From assembly GCA_946122785.1 (NCBI GenBank), contig CAMGYJ010000005.1:66290200-66354199 (forward strand): a DNA stretch of 64,000 nucleotides, given 5' to 3'. Positions 31,320-44,660 of the stretch are shown here, in pieces. The notes under the pieces were generated by a model, which saw only the letters and a program-made list of their open reading frames with translations, was not told where the DNA came from and searched no databases. Positions within the stretch are counted from its first letter, which is position 1. The number at the start of each line of letters is the position of its first letter. The position numbers were made by a program, and so were the translations under genes. Source of the stretch: Linum tenue (lineage: Eukaryota > Streptophyta > Magnoliopsida > Malpighiales > Linaceae).

Positions 31320-31930
31320 TTTGACAACACATTTGTCATAATACAAAACAAAAATGACACAGACATGTTGTCATAATATCCAAATAATATAATCTGACAA
31401 AACAAAAGTCGTCATTTATTATGGAATTTATGACAAATTTATCAATTTTCAGAAATTGCAATAATGACTCGTAAACCTTCCATGACAAAAGATGATGGTC
31501 GTAATTCTATAGGTATGACAAAGTAAAATTTGTCATAATCCAATAACAGAATGAATATCAATTGTGACAACAGTCGAGTATGACAAAATGTAATTATCAT
31601 ACTTCGCGGTGTTTGTCACATTAAGTTAGATAAAACTTGACATCTCGTGACAAACACCGTTGTAGAATGACAACTTTGTCAGCTTAATACGACAAATCAT
31701 TTTGTCATATTAGTGACATGTTTATGACAATTTATAAAGGTCACATTATTGGTAGATCTAGTATGACGAACATCTAAAAGTTTTGTCTTGTCACATCAAG
31801 TCAACGGCGACGGCGATATTACGACAACGTTAATGACGAATGATATTTGTCACAATGGATATAATATGACAAATTCATAATGTATTGTGACAAAGTCCTT
31901 GCGTCATAATAGACCTAATTTGTTGTAGTG
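31320..31930 (+). repeat. CACTA right subterminal repeats and TIR
   Basis: Dense TTTGTCATAAT, TGACAAA and GTGACAA words in both orientations, ending in the terminal TTTGTTGTAGTG. Such zones are the binding sites of the TNPA-type protein. Confidence 0.8.
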
Positions 31931-32219
31931 AAACTAGGATAGACAAGAGGTCTTGTAATCTTTCAAACACTTTATTATTTCAACCTACGTTTGGGGCTCA
32001 TGGAGCTCTACTATTTTTTTTCCTAACTATGAGGATGGTCGTAATCAATTAGTCGGTTAACCGTTTAACCATCGGTTATTAATTAGCTAAATTTGACTAC
32101 CGGGAACCGACCATTTATTATTTAATCGGTTATCGGTGTAACCGTTAAGCACCAGTTCCAGTTCGATTATCGACTACACCGTGAACGGGATAACTGTTTT
32201 TACCAGCCCAACCTCCTAG

Positions 32220-32498
32220 TTTCAACGTAGCTCCTACACCGTATGGTGTTATGCATGATAAATAAATATACTTAACACAATCTATTATATTTCACCAAAG
32301 TTTATAATAAGTTACCATCCAATATAAGGGAAATATATTTGGTCCTAAATTTTTTGGAAAATTTGTAAATCATAATAGGTCATGTGTACTCGTTTATTAT
32401 ATGTAAAATTTTAGCTAAAAATGAAAGTGGTACTAAGTGGTTCAGGGTGGTACGAAATCATTTTTCTTGAAATTATGTTCTTGAAACCTCAAATTATA
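32220..32498. other. Intergenic DNA before the large Helitron
   Basis: AT-rich, no gene. Its last about 40 bases (GAAATTATGTTCTTGAAACC...) match the inverted repeat at 20525-20560, which identifies the Helitron's left border. Confidence 0.5.
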
Positions 32499-32663
32499 TC
32501 TTTAAAAGAACAAACTACAAGTTTACTGTTGGGTAGAGTCACTTCCATTGGTGCACTCTCCAAGATTTTTGGCAGGCTTCAGTCCCTTCTCATTCCCTCT
32601 GACAGCAGAGACTTTTCTTCCTCAGCTCTCTCTTTTTGCTTTTCTGTCCAACCTTTCCTTGCC

Positions 32664-32683
32664 TTCCCCTCTCTCTCTCTCTC

Positions 32684-32726
<43 letters not shown>
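32664..32726 (+). repeat. (CT)n microsatellite
   Basis: An almost pure CT run, interrupted by one CACT. It makes the Ser-Leu repeats of the overlapping open frames, which I do not regard as coding. Confidence 0.95.
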
Positions 32727-32729
<3 letters not shown>

Positions 32730-33809
32730 GCATACCCCTTCTCTTTCACCCACTCTCCTCTCTCTCTTGAAAAGAAGAAAATGGACAGAAAGAAAACCCT
32801 CCTGTAACATGAGAAGGAGGAAGAGGAAGGAAGATCTGATCAAGAAGACGACAGGGAAGGAAGGATCTAGCCGGCCCGCATGACGGAGAGACGTGAATGG
32901 CGATGGCGGCGACGGGAAGGCCAGCGGCCAGCTACGGTCCCAACTCCCAGCGATGTCGAGGAGTAGAGAAGACATGATTGCTTGTCTGTTGCCCAACAGG
33001 ATTTCCGATCATAACGAGGGAAGGGGAAAATACAAGGAAGAACCATGGCCTGTCGCCGCCAAAGAGCCATCAACGAAGGGGAAGGAAGTGAGATCTCCAA
33101 CGGGAACTTTGTCGGCGATTTCACGCCCGAAGACTGAGCTTTGCCAGCGATTGCCATCTATCAACGGACGTGTAAGTGGGGTTTTTTGTGGATTTATTTT
33201 CCTTTTCGTTGTTGGTGTGTTTGGCTTTTTCTTTCAATGATTTCTTGCAAATCTGCCTTTTTTGTTTTGGGTTTTCGACTAGGGAAGAGCTGTCGCCGGA
33301 GGAGATTTCTAAAGGCAGCTGAGGCGACGAGAACTAATCGCTGCTCTCTAGGTAAGTTCCTTCTTTTTGGGTTTTGGTTTTGTTTGCATTTTGGGGTGCC
33401 CTTTGGGCTAAGATCAGGTGACTAAGGGGGGTCCCCTTAGTCACATGGCTAAGTGAATCTCAGCCACTCAACTTCATTAAAATCCAAGGGCTCTTATTAA
33501 TCCAATCTAAGGAAGGGTAATGTAGTAATTGCATGTTTATTTTCTATTTTTAATTATAAAAGGAGTAAAAAAATAAATCACCGCCGTTTCCATCCCGATG
33601 CGCCGCTTCCCTCTCCATCCCGACGCGCCGCCTCCCGTCTCCGGCCAGGGGAACTCCTGGGCAATTCCTGGGGAGGAAAATTCCCTCATACGCCATTATT
33701 CCATCTGCTTCCTTCCTCATGCGCCATTAGGATTTTCCAGAGAGAGAGCTGCTCCTCCCGCCGGCGGCTTTTAATTTTGGCCCATGGCCACCGCCACCAT
33801 TTTTGGTGT

Positions 33810-33849
<40 letters not shown>

Positions 33850-33939
33850 ACTTTTCCGGCGACGGCGAAGCAGTTTTCCGGCGACCAGAGACGGTGGTGG
33901 ATGATTTTCCGGCAACAGTATTGAGTTCGTGATGTTTGT

Positions 33940-34400
33940 AATGTTTATATTACTATTTTGTATACATTGTAATGTTTGTCATGTTTGTTATTTTGTAATG
34001 TTTGTATACTTTTATGTTATGATTTGTATACTTTGTATTCATTTGTTTGTTTGTAATGTTTGTAATGTTTGTTTGCAATGTTTGCAATGTTTGTTATTTT
34101 GTAATGTTTGTATACTTTTATGTTATGATTTGTATACTTTGTATTCATTTGTTTGTAATACAAGTTTACCAATCTGTATTGTAAGTAGTGATATTCTGTA
34201 CGTGTAGTATGCTTTGTACTGTTTGTAATGTTTGTTTGTAATGGTTTGTAATGTTTGTTTGCAATGTTTGTAATGTTTGTTTTTTTTGTAATGTTTGTAA
34301 TGTTTGTTGGTTTCTTTTGTATTGTTTGAATGTTTGTTATTTTTGTCCACATGTTTGTCATTTTTGTCAACCATGTTTGTAATGTTTTTTGCATCACAAA
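33940..34400 (+). repeat. GTAATGTTTG minisatellite
   Basis: Variants of GTAATGTTTG repeat through the tract. A longer unit (TGTATACTTTTATGTTATGA) appears twice about 104 bases apart near 34010 and 34115. Confidence 0.9.
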
Positions 34401-34429
34401 TCAATACATATAAAGTATACAAATTATTA

Positions 34430-34735
34430 GTACTTACAATACAAAGCGAAACATACTAAGAATACAAGCAAAACATACTAAGAATACAAACTGTCAAAGA
34501 AAAACATACTAAGAGTACAAACTGTCAAAGGAAAACATACTAAGAGTACAAACTGTCAAAGAAAAACATACAAACCATACTGTCAAAGAAAAACATACTA
34601 AGAGTACAAACTGTCAAAGAAAAACATACTAAGAGTACAAACTGTCAAAGAAAAACATACAAACCATACTGACATTTTGTACAAAAATACTAACAATACA
34701 AACTAATGTTACAAAACATACAAACTATACAAATC
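34430..34735 (+). repeat. AAACATACTAAGAGTACAAA minisatellite
   Basis: A unit of about 30 bp (AAACATACTAAGAGTACAAA then CTGTCAAAG) recurs about seven times, some truncated. Its strand is complementary in composition to the preceding minisatellite, so the element can fold on itself. Confidence 0.9.
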
Positions 34736-35479
34736 ATTGTTCTTCCTTCAGACGACTCTCTCTCCACCGCTGCCGCCGACGGAGACGGACTGACTTTGCC
34801 GCCGACGGAGACGGCCAATGACACAGCGCAAACTCGAAAAAAACACGATCGAGATTACCTTACACGAGAGGGACAAAGCGTGAGAGGGGAAATCGAACAG
34901 CGAAGCGAGGCGGAGGCTAGGAGGAGCTGTTGCTGTTCTTGCTGTTGAAGTCGGAGGCGAGGCGGGAGGCGATGGCGGAGTGGTACATCACGTCGTGGTG
35001 CGCCGACGTCCCCGAGGTCAGCATCCGGAGTTGCTTGGCCTTCTCGGCGGTGAAGCAGCCCGGGGAGAATCGAGATCTGGCCTACTTCGCATCCAGATCC
35101 GGCCGATTCTCGTCCTGATCGGCCGCCGGCTGGCTCGCTGGCGTCGTCCCGACGTAGTCCAGCTCGGAGGACCAGCCGAAGAGCGGGGACCACCATTTCG
35201 GCGAGGCGGAGGAGGATGGGGGGAGCTGCCTCCGGCGGTTGTTGAGGTCCGGGCTTCGTCGGGAAGAAATCGTCGGGAAAGGAAGAGAGAATTGGAGAGG
35301 GGAAAAAGGAAAAAATAAATAAAATGGAAAACAGGATTTAATTATTTTTTTTAAATGCCAAAACTACCCCTCTGATTAATTATTAACCCTTCCTTCATCT
35401 GGACCATTAGATCTACCCATTCTAATCTAAGGGCTGAGGGGAGCTTAGCAATGTGACTAAGCACCCCCCCTTAGTCACC

Positions 35480-38400
35480 AGATCCGGACTCGTGCCCTTT
35501 CTCTCATCTGGTTCTGTTGATTTTTTTTTCATTTCAGGCATAGGAAGAGGAAGAAGAAGTCGGCATCGCCAGTCCTGACCCAGACGACAGCTGCGACATA
35601 GTTGGCTGGCCAGACAGAGAAAATTTGTGGGTTATTTTTAAATTTACTAGATATTTGGTGATTCAGTTTGCCCTTGAATGAATTTTGATTTTTAATTCAA
35701 TATTTGGAAAATAGGAGGCGAATAATCTATTAAGCACTTGGAGCTTTGAAGGTAGATGAATTGAAATCTTAAGCTGTAGTGATACTTTGGAATCTTTTAT
35801 GGTTGTTCCAATCATTAGAGTAGTTTGCAGAGTTGATTTGTTTTCGAGATGAACAATTGCTTTTGGATGATTTATGAAGTTTGTTTTGGTTCTCTGGATA
35901 ATTGAGTTTTTAAATCAAATTTAGGTTTTTATTTTTGGAATTAGTTATTATGCGGTTTAGAAATTACTCACCTTTGTGATGCTTAGGTTGTGCTTTGTGG
36001 AAGGGCTTCCATGAGAGGAGAAGGTGCATGAGCTCTGTTTGATTGCTTTTCATGAACTCGAAGATGCGACAATTAACTATTTGGGCTAGAATGAAAGGGA
36101 GGACTGCTTGAAACAATCTGGGTAGATTCACCTTCATGTCAATCATTTTTATGTATTGCATCTGAGGTTTTTGTGTTTCTGTCGACAGTAATATAGCAGT
36201 TATTTCTCCTTGCATGGCCTTACAAGGGTATCAGAGTCAATGTTGGAATTGTGTCTCAATCTGTTGTTTTTATTAAGTTGGTTGGATATAGGAAACTGCA
36301 GTTGCTCTGCATTATTCTCATAATTTGTCAAAATGATATCCGCAGTTTCATACACGGTCCTCCTTCAGGTTGATTTCCAGTTCCTTTACTTCATCTTGCA
36401 GTGGTTTACATAGTTACTAGAGTTTAGGGTTCTGCTGCCTCTTGACCAAGCATAGCCACAGTCATCTTGGGTAAGAGATGTGAATCGTGGATCTTAACTA
36501 GATGGTCTTCTAGCTTCAGTTTGTTGTAGGTTGTGTGTCCTCTCCTCGATCCTTATTTGCCTGCATACGGTTTTGATTCACGCTAAATGATTGTGTTTTT
36601 TTCATGTTGTTTGCAGGTAGGCAGTTGAGGAGTTATGGGCTGAACTGTAGTCATCTTACTCTGGATCCAACGTATGAATTGGTGAGATTTCTAGCCTGCA
36701 AACAATCTCAATTACTTAGCATTCTATAATTGTATAGAAATAGAAGTTTGATGCATATTCTTGGAATATCAGGGTAGAAGAAAAAGGAACTTCCCGAAAT
36801 TAAAAATGATCTTTCATGTCAATTGCTCCCCAACCCGCAGTTTCTTTCAGACGATATTGGTGTTTATGTGCTTTCTAACCAATTAATATGTGTATATGCT
36901 AAGCTACGACAACATGTATAAGACCAATTTTCTTACTAGGGTTGTGTTATAATAATAGCAGACTGTTGATCAGTTCCCTTTACTTGCAGAATGTTGCTTT
37001 CTTTAAATCGCATTGTATGATCTGATCCTTTTTATACTTATAACTTCAGTCTCATGGTAGTTGCCTCCCAGAACCATGATCCGGAGGAGCCATAGGTAAA
37101 TGAGAAATAGGCTCGGAGATGGCAGTATCATCCAGTGGAGAACAAAATGATAGGAACCTCGAGGAGTTACTAAGAGCAGGTGCATCATTTTTTCCATTTG
37201 GTTTCCTTAGTCTTTTTCAGGAGTTCTGGGTTTCATTAATGGTAAGATTCTTTATGAACCATCTCGAGTTGTGGTAAACTACTCATTTGTATTGGTGCTC
37301 AAGGATTACCTCTTTATCAGCTTTTTAAACATGGAAGGACCATTCCAGAAAAGAGCTTCTGCATAACATAATGGTAAGTGTTGAACTTCACTGGTTTATT
37401 GATTTGTTTGCAGTGCTTTTGTTCTATGTATGCCTCTTTCGACCAGTACTACACTCTGTTGATTCCATCACTCATGAAAAATCCTTTTCCTTTCAGGAAG
37501 GAAGAGCATTTGTTGAACAAAGACGGAAAGTGAGCTTCTGTTTTTCCCAGCTGTCACCAAACATGTCACCGTTTCAAGTGGGAAGCGTAGTTGTGGATTC
37601 GATAATAAAGACCAGAGCAATGTTGGTCTTCTGTGCTCCTTCCCTATACCTCCCATCCATGAATTTATCTTTGCAGGTCAACACTTGCACTCCTTTTTGC
37701 CTCACAGATTCTATGTTGGAATTTATAGATTTTGCTTGCTTAAGTTAGGTCCAGTACTAATGCTCTATCGTTGGTGTCATTTCAAAAAAATAGGGATATG
37801 TTCTGCGAGATCGGGTAGGAGCAGTGCAATTGAAGTTTCAAAGCAAAGATATTTTGATTAGTGGATCTATGAATCACTCTTGGAGAAAAGGTACAGCTTG
37901 GTGGGATTGATTGTTGTATGAGGGAACTTTCAGCCCATGTATAATTCTGAAGAAACCAATAAAAGGTAACAAACTCTTCCTTTCGTGAACTTACGGTGTT
38001 GTTTTATCTACCGGCCTAATACATTATGATCGGTTTGCATTAGAGAATGATAGTGAAAGGGGGTTTCTAGAAAGGAAGAGACACGACGGCACATAAGTTC
38101 TCAATGGAGTTGGTTTCCGTACGAGGGAAGGACATCAGGAAGGTGGCAGAGGAAGAAGGAAAAGGGGAAATCGGAACTGGATACGAGGGAGGTAATTTCC
38201 GTTTGTGTTAATAGTTTTGTTTAAATTGTAGAAATTAGGTCATGTACTTTATGGGAGATTAGCTTATGTTGATCCGATTGGAGGATGATGTGAGAGGGAT
38301 TCAAGGGAGCATAAATCAGCGGTTGCGATGGAGGAGAGTTTTTTTCATGTTCCTTTTTTTTTGTAGTTATGATTCTCAGTCCGTTTTCTGCCTACTTTTG

Positions 38401-41400
38401 GAACTTATTTGTGGTCTTCGGTGTTTCCACATACTCCTATATTCAAAGCTGGCTATGCAACTGCATACTAAAATAGTCCGACATATTAGCCTGCATTGCA
38501 GATGTTGACTTGCTATTTCAGATGCATTCAACTCACTGTCTGTGGGATATTTGGCTGGTTTTGTTTTGAATTTCGTTAGCGAGTTCCTTAATGTTTTCGT
38601 GTTTCGTCTACCATTTTTTGTGTTTCCTGGATGTAGAAGAAGGAATCTAGCAAGAAAAGGAAAGATTTGTTCAGCTTATTAAGATAGGAAAGGTGCAATT
38701 TGTTTGGATTTGTGAGTAAATTTGTTGGTATTCTGAATGAATTCGATGAGTATTTTGAATAAATGTGCATTTTAATGACCAATCTTCCTCAGTTATATCC
38801 GTTGTAGAAGTTAAGGTGGATCCACTGGTTCTTGAATTTCTCATGTGTGAGCTCTATATGGTATTGTTCTTAGACAGTATTTCATTCGCCACGAAGTGTT
38901 GCTGACGAGGTAGATATCTGAAATGCAGTCATGAGTGACTTGCGGAGAGAGAGAGGGCGAACAATTGTTGTAAGGAATAAATGGAGCATTAGAAGACTAG
39001 GTAGAGAAGAAATTCTCGCAAGCAGAGACCACCATTTTTTTGGCTCCTCAGCTTGAGCTTCAAAGTTCTGGTACTTCCTTCTCCCATCATTATTTCTGCC
39101 TGTTGTTTCTGTTTTCTAAAATAAATGCAATGAAATGTAGAAGAAGGAAAGAATAATAGTTTTGGCGGTCTGGGGTTGTGGAACTTAGAGTTGTGTTGGA
39201 GGTTTGAATTTTTGGTCTCACTCTGAATCAGCTTTAATGGACTATGTTATGTATTGTTTATGTTCAGGCATAATTTTTTTCCTGCTTTCATGTGTTTCAT
39301 CTGATCCATTAAGGCATGTTCAAAGAGGTGGCGGTTAGGATTCAAAGCAAAGGACCATAAACAAGACATGCCTTCTGTAGACATGATGGTGGGTGCTGAA
39401 TTTCAACGGTTTTTAGATTCCTTTCCAGTTCTTTTGTGCGTCTATGTCTCTTTCGACCAGTGATTTGTTATTTTTTTTCCTTTCAACATGATATAACCAA
39501 ACAAGACTTGCGATTCTCATATTGACGACATCTATGTGCCTTAGGAACAAGCTTCCCTTCGGTACTTTTTCTTCCCTTGAATCTCTCATTTTCATAGCTA
39601 ATATTATGTTATATCAGTTTACACGGTGCATCGCAAATCATGTTTAGTGTTTTAAATAAGAATGAATCCGGGTTTGTGTTGCCTAGGGACTGTAACCTGT
39701 GATTACCTTTCGTGTTCATCTTAGAATTCAATTTTTATCTATTACATTGGTGTTTTTTCAGGTATGGTTGGTATTTTAGTTTTTTTGGGATACTCACTGG
39801 ATAATTGTCAATGCCAACCAGGATACTCATAGAATACAAAAGAACGAGGAGGAGGAGGAGAAGAAGATAACTTTTCCATATCCATTATGCTCCCCCCACC
39901 TAAGTTATCTTTGTCTCCGAAACTCGCTCTCATTCTGTCTCTCTCTCTCTCTCCCCTTGAGCTCATTGGTTTTCCCAGTACATAATCGGGCGCAAAAATG
40001 CCGGCGACAAGCTGACTTACGGGTGAAGGATAGTCCACCAACTGATTCATTAGATGGTTAGTTTCTACCTCTGTGTTCGTTGTTTGTTTTCTTTTATGTA
40101 TTTGATTGATTCTTAGATGGTGTTTTTCTTCATGGTTTCATTGGACAGGACTCTAGGAGCATAGCCACGGGTAGGAGGATCAGCAAGTTATGGGTTTTTT
40201 CTGGGCAGGGAACTACGGAGGGGAGGTGTGCAGGGTGGCAGAGGGACAGTCAATAGATAGATTACCATCTCCATCTCTCGCTCTCTATTGTTGGAAGAAG
40301 ACGAAGGGAGGAGAAGAACAAGAAGAATGGGAAGAGGAAGACTGGAAAATTGCTTCCAGATCGATCTTCCTCCCCACCGTCAGTTATCTTCTTATCCTCA
40401 TCCGTCGCAAAATCACACCAAACAAACTTGCCTAGGAGAAAAGGGCTGTCCACCGGCTGATTGATTAGATGGTGAGTTTCTGCCCTCTGTTTATTTTCAT
40501 TCTTTGCTTCCTTTTATTATTTTAGTTTATGCTGAATCGTTGTATTTTCTCTAGGAGAGACGGAAATCTGCCGGTGATTGGTTGTTTTTGCGCTTTGTTG
40601 TCTTACCCAGAACTACTGGTTTTTAAGGATGGACAAATAGGAAGGAGGTGTAAGAAGATGGTGAGTTTCTGTCGTTTCTCTTTCCACCCTTTTCTCCCTC
40701 TCCTTTTGAACTTTAACGAAGAAGGAAATGAAAGAATAGGAAGAAGAAAGAGGAAGCAGCTGCAGAAAACTAATAATGAGGTCTCTAGCTATTTGGAAGG
40801 AACAAGATAGAGGAAGCAGCTACAGAACTATGTTTTCATGGAAACCGAATCATTTTCTTAGTTTTTGTCTCCCATTTTTGTGTTGCAATAGGAGATGTGC
40901 AGACTTTGCTGGCCCTTTATTTTCTTATGTGCAAAAAAAAAAAAAGCCTTGAGTGGAACTTATTGTGTTTTTTATAGTTGAATTTTTTATGAAGTATTTA
41001 TTATTTACTATGTGGTAATTTAATCAGACCTCCAGATCGAAGAGTGCTCTACTATGTGGTAATTTAATCAGACCTCTCTGCTTTACTTTTCACAGTGTTG
41101 ACCTTTGATTTTAATAGATTTCCCCGTGTCTCCTCTTCTGTGCCCAGGACGCAACCACTGTTGAGATTTCTGTTGCTGTTATCAGATTTAAGTTTGAATG
41201 GGGTAATATTATGTCACCTTTCAATCTACGGTTTTATGTTTTCTTCCTCAAATGTTGGCGGCATTTATAGGTACCCACGACCATAGTTTCTTTCTCTAAT
41301 ATAATGAGGTTTTTTTCCACTCGATGGTTTATGTGTATCATACATTATTATTCAAGTCTATTTACACCATTCTCCGTCGTTCTTAATTCTTAATACATGT

Positions 41401-43900
41401 CTTTGTGATGTCGAATGAAGCGTATTCTCACTTTTAAATTGCACTTCTTTCCGCTTCTGGCCTTGAAACTCACTTTTTTAAGGGAGTTCTTTTGCACCCT
41501 TCTCTGAGCCTTTATATATATTGTCTTGGATCAAATTTGTTTGTGAGCTATTAGGTGGTGCCCATATACAATTAGTGATGGTTGAAAGAAAGGAATTGAA
41601 AAGCAGCCAAGTATTCACTCTTAAATTGTTAGGATTCTGCAATTGAAAGCATTAAGCTAAACTAAAATGGAATCGATTTTGGGATATAGTTGCTTAAGGC
41701 TAGAGCATTTGATGTGTGTGTCTCTCTGACCTGAAACTCTATTTATCTAGCAGGAATTACCCATCGTTCGATAAACTTTATCAACCTGTACAACAGAAAA
41801 AACCTCACTCTTGAAGCATTGTTGGTTGCTCCCCAACAATTAATACTGCCTTTTATTACATGCCTTTATTCATCATGTAATGTCCCGCTATGTATCCTTT
41901 CTTTTTAATATAGCCTTAAGTAAAAAGAACAGTTCAGTTTTCATTAGCCACATCCAATAACTGGTGATGGCCAACAAGGAGCAAAGAAATTATTTCATTT
42001 TCATTCTATTCTCCTCAAAGCTTGAATAGTGCACAACTTTAACCGATTTTGCTATGGAGTTCCTTCTTAGAGTATTTCATGCTTAGATTCTTATTTTCCA
42101 TTACCTTTCTGTCAGTATTAGTTCTTTGTTTTTGCTACTTTTTTGTTAACTGCATCTTCGAGCTTCAACTTATTAGCTTTACTGTCAATGGCAAAATTTG
42201 CAACCTTAGATTTGTTCCTTTGATTTGCCAGTGTTTCCTTTAGATGGTGTACTCGAATTAATTGCATGCTGCACTTTTGTTAATGTTCTACGGTAGGATA
42301 CAAATAAACAAAACTGAATACTTGCACTAATATGTATTTCAAATGGTAGAGCGGTGCATATGGGAGATCATTTCTGGTTTCCTGTAACTTTGAACTTTGT
42401 TACTGACATGTTCTACAATTCCCAGACCTCTATTATAATTTCTTTACATAGTCTAATTGATTGATTTTAAAATTAGTTAAGTATCCTAACATGAGGCATC
42501 GTTGACAACACCAGTGCAGAAATGAAGTTGTCTATGGAATCAAGAGTGACACGGGAAGGAATGTTGAGGGCCTATACAGAGATGAAGTTGGTGGATGCTT
42601 TTATTGCACTACAATGGGTATTGGAATCAACGGGGTCGATGACAGTATTAGGACACGGAAGCCTCTCTTTCTCTATTGGAATCGAAAAAGAAAAAAAAAG
42701 GACTCCGCTCATCCTCTCTTAATCGACAAACTCAGGTGGTTTCGTTTCGGTTAGGGTTTTAAATTTTGTTTTTCTCGCGTCAGATTTGGTGCTTTCTTGC
42801 TGCTCAATTCAGATCTTAACTCTCTCAACTGTTGCCTAAACCTTCCCTCTAGAATACTTGAGGTTTGATTTTAAATATAGAGCAGCTCTCAATGATTGCA
42901 TTTCTAAGATCCTAGAGGTATTTATTTGGCATATGAAAGGTTGAGTGAGGAAATGTTTGGTTTTGTTGGATCTTTAGTAGTTGTTCCAGTTTATCGTTTT
43001 CGACTCTTAAGGAATGATGTGCGCCTGTGCGCTTTTATTGTGGTTTCGATTAATTTTAATCTCTGCCTACCAATGTTGGTTTACAGATCGATTTTCATTT
43101 GGTTGTCGCTTTAATGGGAAGTGGCAGTGAAACGTGGTGGTGATGGTGCATATGTTGAATTTTAATTACCGTTTATAAACTGTAAGGTGTGTTTTTTATA
43201 ACTTGGTCCTAGAGCCAAACCGTGTTAGTTTTGTGAAAATGAATTTCTTTTTGATTATTAAGATATTGCCTTGCATATAAAGACAGGTTTATGATTGTTA
43301 CTGCTACTCATTCTGTAAGTTGAATTGCTATAGTTGTTTCAATCAGTTTTTTTGCGGCCAACTGTTGGCTCCATGGAAGTTGCCCTCTGCTATCCATTTA
43401 TGTGTATGTATGGCATACATATGATGTTTGATCGGTCCATTTGACTGACTTTTAGTGGGAATTTATTGTTCTTGCAACATTTTGTGATGGATTTCTAACT
43501 AAATTTTGCAATTGCTTTCTAGGAAATTTAATTCGCACCCGTTGGAGTTCAATCTATTACGAATGGGTTCATCCATTTCACTCTCTTAGAATTCTTGGTT
43601 TCTATATATTAGTGTATCCAATGTTGTTTGAAACGTGTAATAGGTGATTGTCAAGGGATTTGTTGAGGATAGCTACATGCATGTTCTTTTTTGAATATCG
43701 ATTGGTAATGTCAGTTAGTATGTTTTTCACTTCGTTCTAACTCATAAATCCAGAGTTACTGTTCACTAGCCAAAATTGTAGTCGGTCAAATAAGGTGTGT
43801 GCTTCAGGTGCTGCAATTCTGTCCAACCAGTGTATTATGATTTGCTTGATTAAGAGCCTCAAATGTTCCTTTTATCATTTTTCATTCATTTCGCCGTCAG
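35480..43900 (+). other. Helitron interior: repeated exon-intron-like modules, no ORF
   Basis: This T-rich 8.4 kb has no coding sequence I can support. Purine-rich blocks ending in GATGGTGAGTTTCTG-type donors are followed by T-rich intron-like DNA at about 40055, 40468 and 40658. Another module (TATGTCTCTTTCGACCAGT) is at about 37425 and 39445. TCCACC(A/G)(A/G)CTGATT.ATTAGATGGT occurs at about 40031 and 40450. It looks like old duplicated non-coding or degraded exons of captured DNA. Confidence 0.45.
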
Positions 43901-44249
43901 GTTTGCATGATATGCCTTTTTTGCTATCATTGTTACGCAAAGCAACGTGAGCGAGTGTACCTAGAGAAAAGGAGACACCCTGTTCCACCTTCTCTAGATC
44001 TACCTAGGAAAAAAGGCAATAATAGCAAAAATTATCAGGGGTCAAAAAACTTCTACTGCGTCAGTCCGGGAACAAATGTTAACAGGCAAGACTCTTGTCG
44101 TCACCTATCTACCATATTGCCACTACTCTTGTGGGTGCTTGCATAACATGTGATCCTGCTTTTCAACCCTTCTGGCTCCTTAATTAGCACTCCTTTTATA
44201 CTGCAATTTCAAGGGGGAAATGTCAACATCTCCACCATTTTCAACAAGC

Positions 44250-44660
44250 ATTTACATAACTTTCAGTTGCCCCACCATCACCAACTGACACTCTTTTACA
44301 TCACATTCAATGCAAAACAACACAATATCTAAACTGTATTTTCCCAATTAATCAATTTGACAGCGACCAATATGTACTGCTGCTTTAGTATGGCAACACC
44401 CGCTTTGCAATACATAATAATATTATGTGCTTAATATCAACTGTATTTTACATAACTTTCAGTTGCCCCACCATCACCAACTAACACTCTTTTACATCAG
44501 ATTCAATGCAAAACAACACAATATCTAAACTGTATTTTCCCAATTAATCAATTTGACAGCGACCAATATGTACTGCTGCTTTAGTATGGCAACACCCGCT
44601 TTGCAATACATAATAGTATTTTCCCAATTAATCAATTTGACGGCGACCAATATGTGCTTT
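44250..44660 (+). repeat. 196-bp tandem duplication near the Helitron 3' end
   Basis: ACATAACTTTCAGTTGCCCC occurs at 44254 and 44450, with TTTTACATCA, GCAAAACAACACAATATCTA and TTAGTATGGCAACACCCGC following in both. A third partial copy begins at about 44606 (TATTTTCCCAATTAATC). Confidence 0.9.

Larger units (their letters stand above)
21100..31930 (+). mobile_element. Decayed CACTA (En/Spm) transposon
   Basis: Right terminus TTTGTTGTAGTG (31919-31930) is a CACTA-type TIR (CACTACAACAAA). Both subterminal zones are dense with TGACAAA/TTTGTCATAAT motifs (21120-21530 and 31320-31930). Inside lie a TNP2-like transposase pseudogene and a TNPA-like gene in the usual order. The left start is approximate: no CACTACAA end was found near 21.1 kb. 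Confidence 0.85.
20818..32211. mobile_element. hAT-like element (8-bp TSD) split by a CACTA insertion
   Basis: The left end TAGGGCTGATAATCG and the reverse complement of the right end, TTGGGCTGGTAAAAA, form a short imperfect TIR. CCTCCTAG flanks it on both sides (20810-20817, 32212-32219). The left arm (20818 to about 21090) and right arm (about 31931-32211) are full of CGGTTAACCG-type words and carry no ORF. Everything between is the CACTA element, so the host was probably a small hAT MITE of about 0.5 kb. Confidence 0.75.
33416..35479. mobile_element. Fold-back-like TIR element inside the Helitron
   Basis: Left GGTGACTAAGGGGGGTCCCC and right, reversed, GGTGACTAAGGGGGGGTGCT are followed on both sides by TTAGTCACAT and GGCTAAG/TGCTAAG. 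AGATC occurs at 33411-33415 and 35480-35484 as a likely 5-bp duplication. Inside are a (GA)n run at 33811-33846, a TG-rich minisatellite on the left and an AC-rich one on the right, and GC-rich blocks that look like gene exons without an intact frame. Confidence 0.75.

Noticed and set aside
32421..32996. Open frames rich in Ser-Leu or Arg-Glu over the CT run
   Set aside because: They translate the (CT)n microsatellite in different frames; no domain and no conserved start.
33929..34422. Open frames with N-I-T-N-I-like or C-N-V-C repeats
   Set aside because: Translations of the GTAATGTTTG minisatellite on both strands, not proteins.
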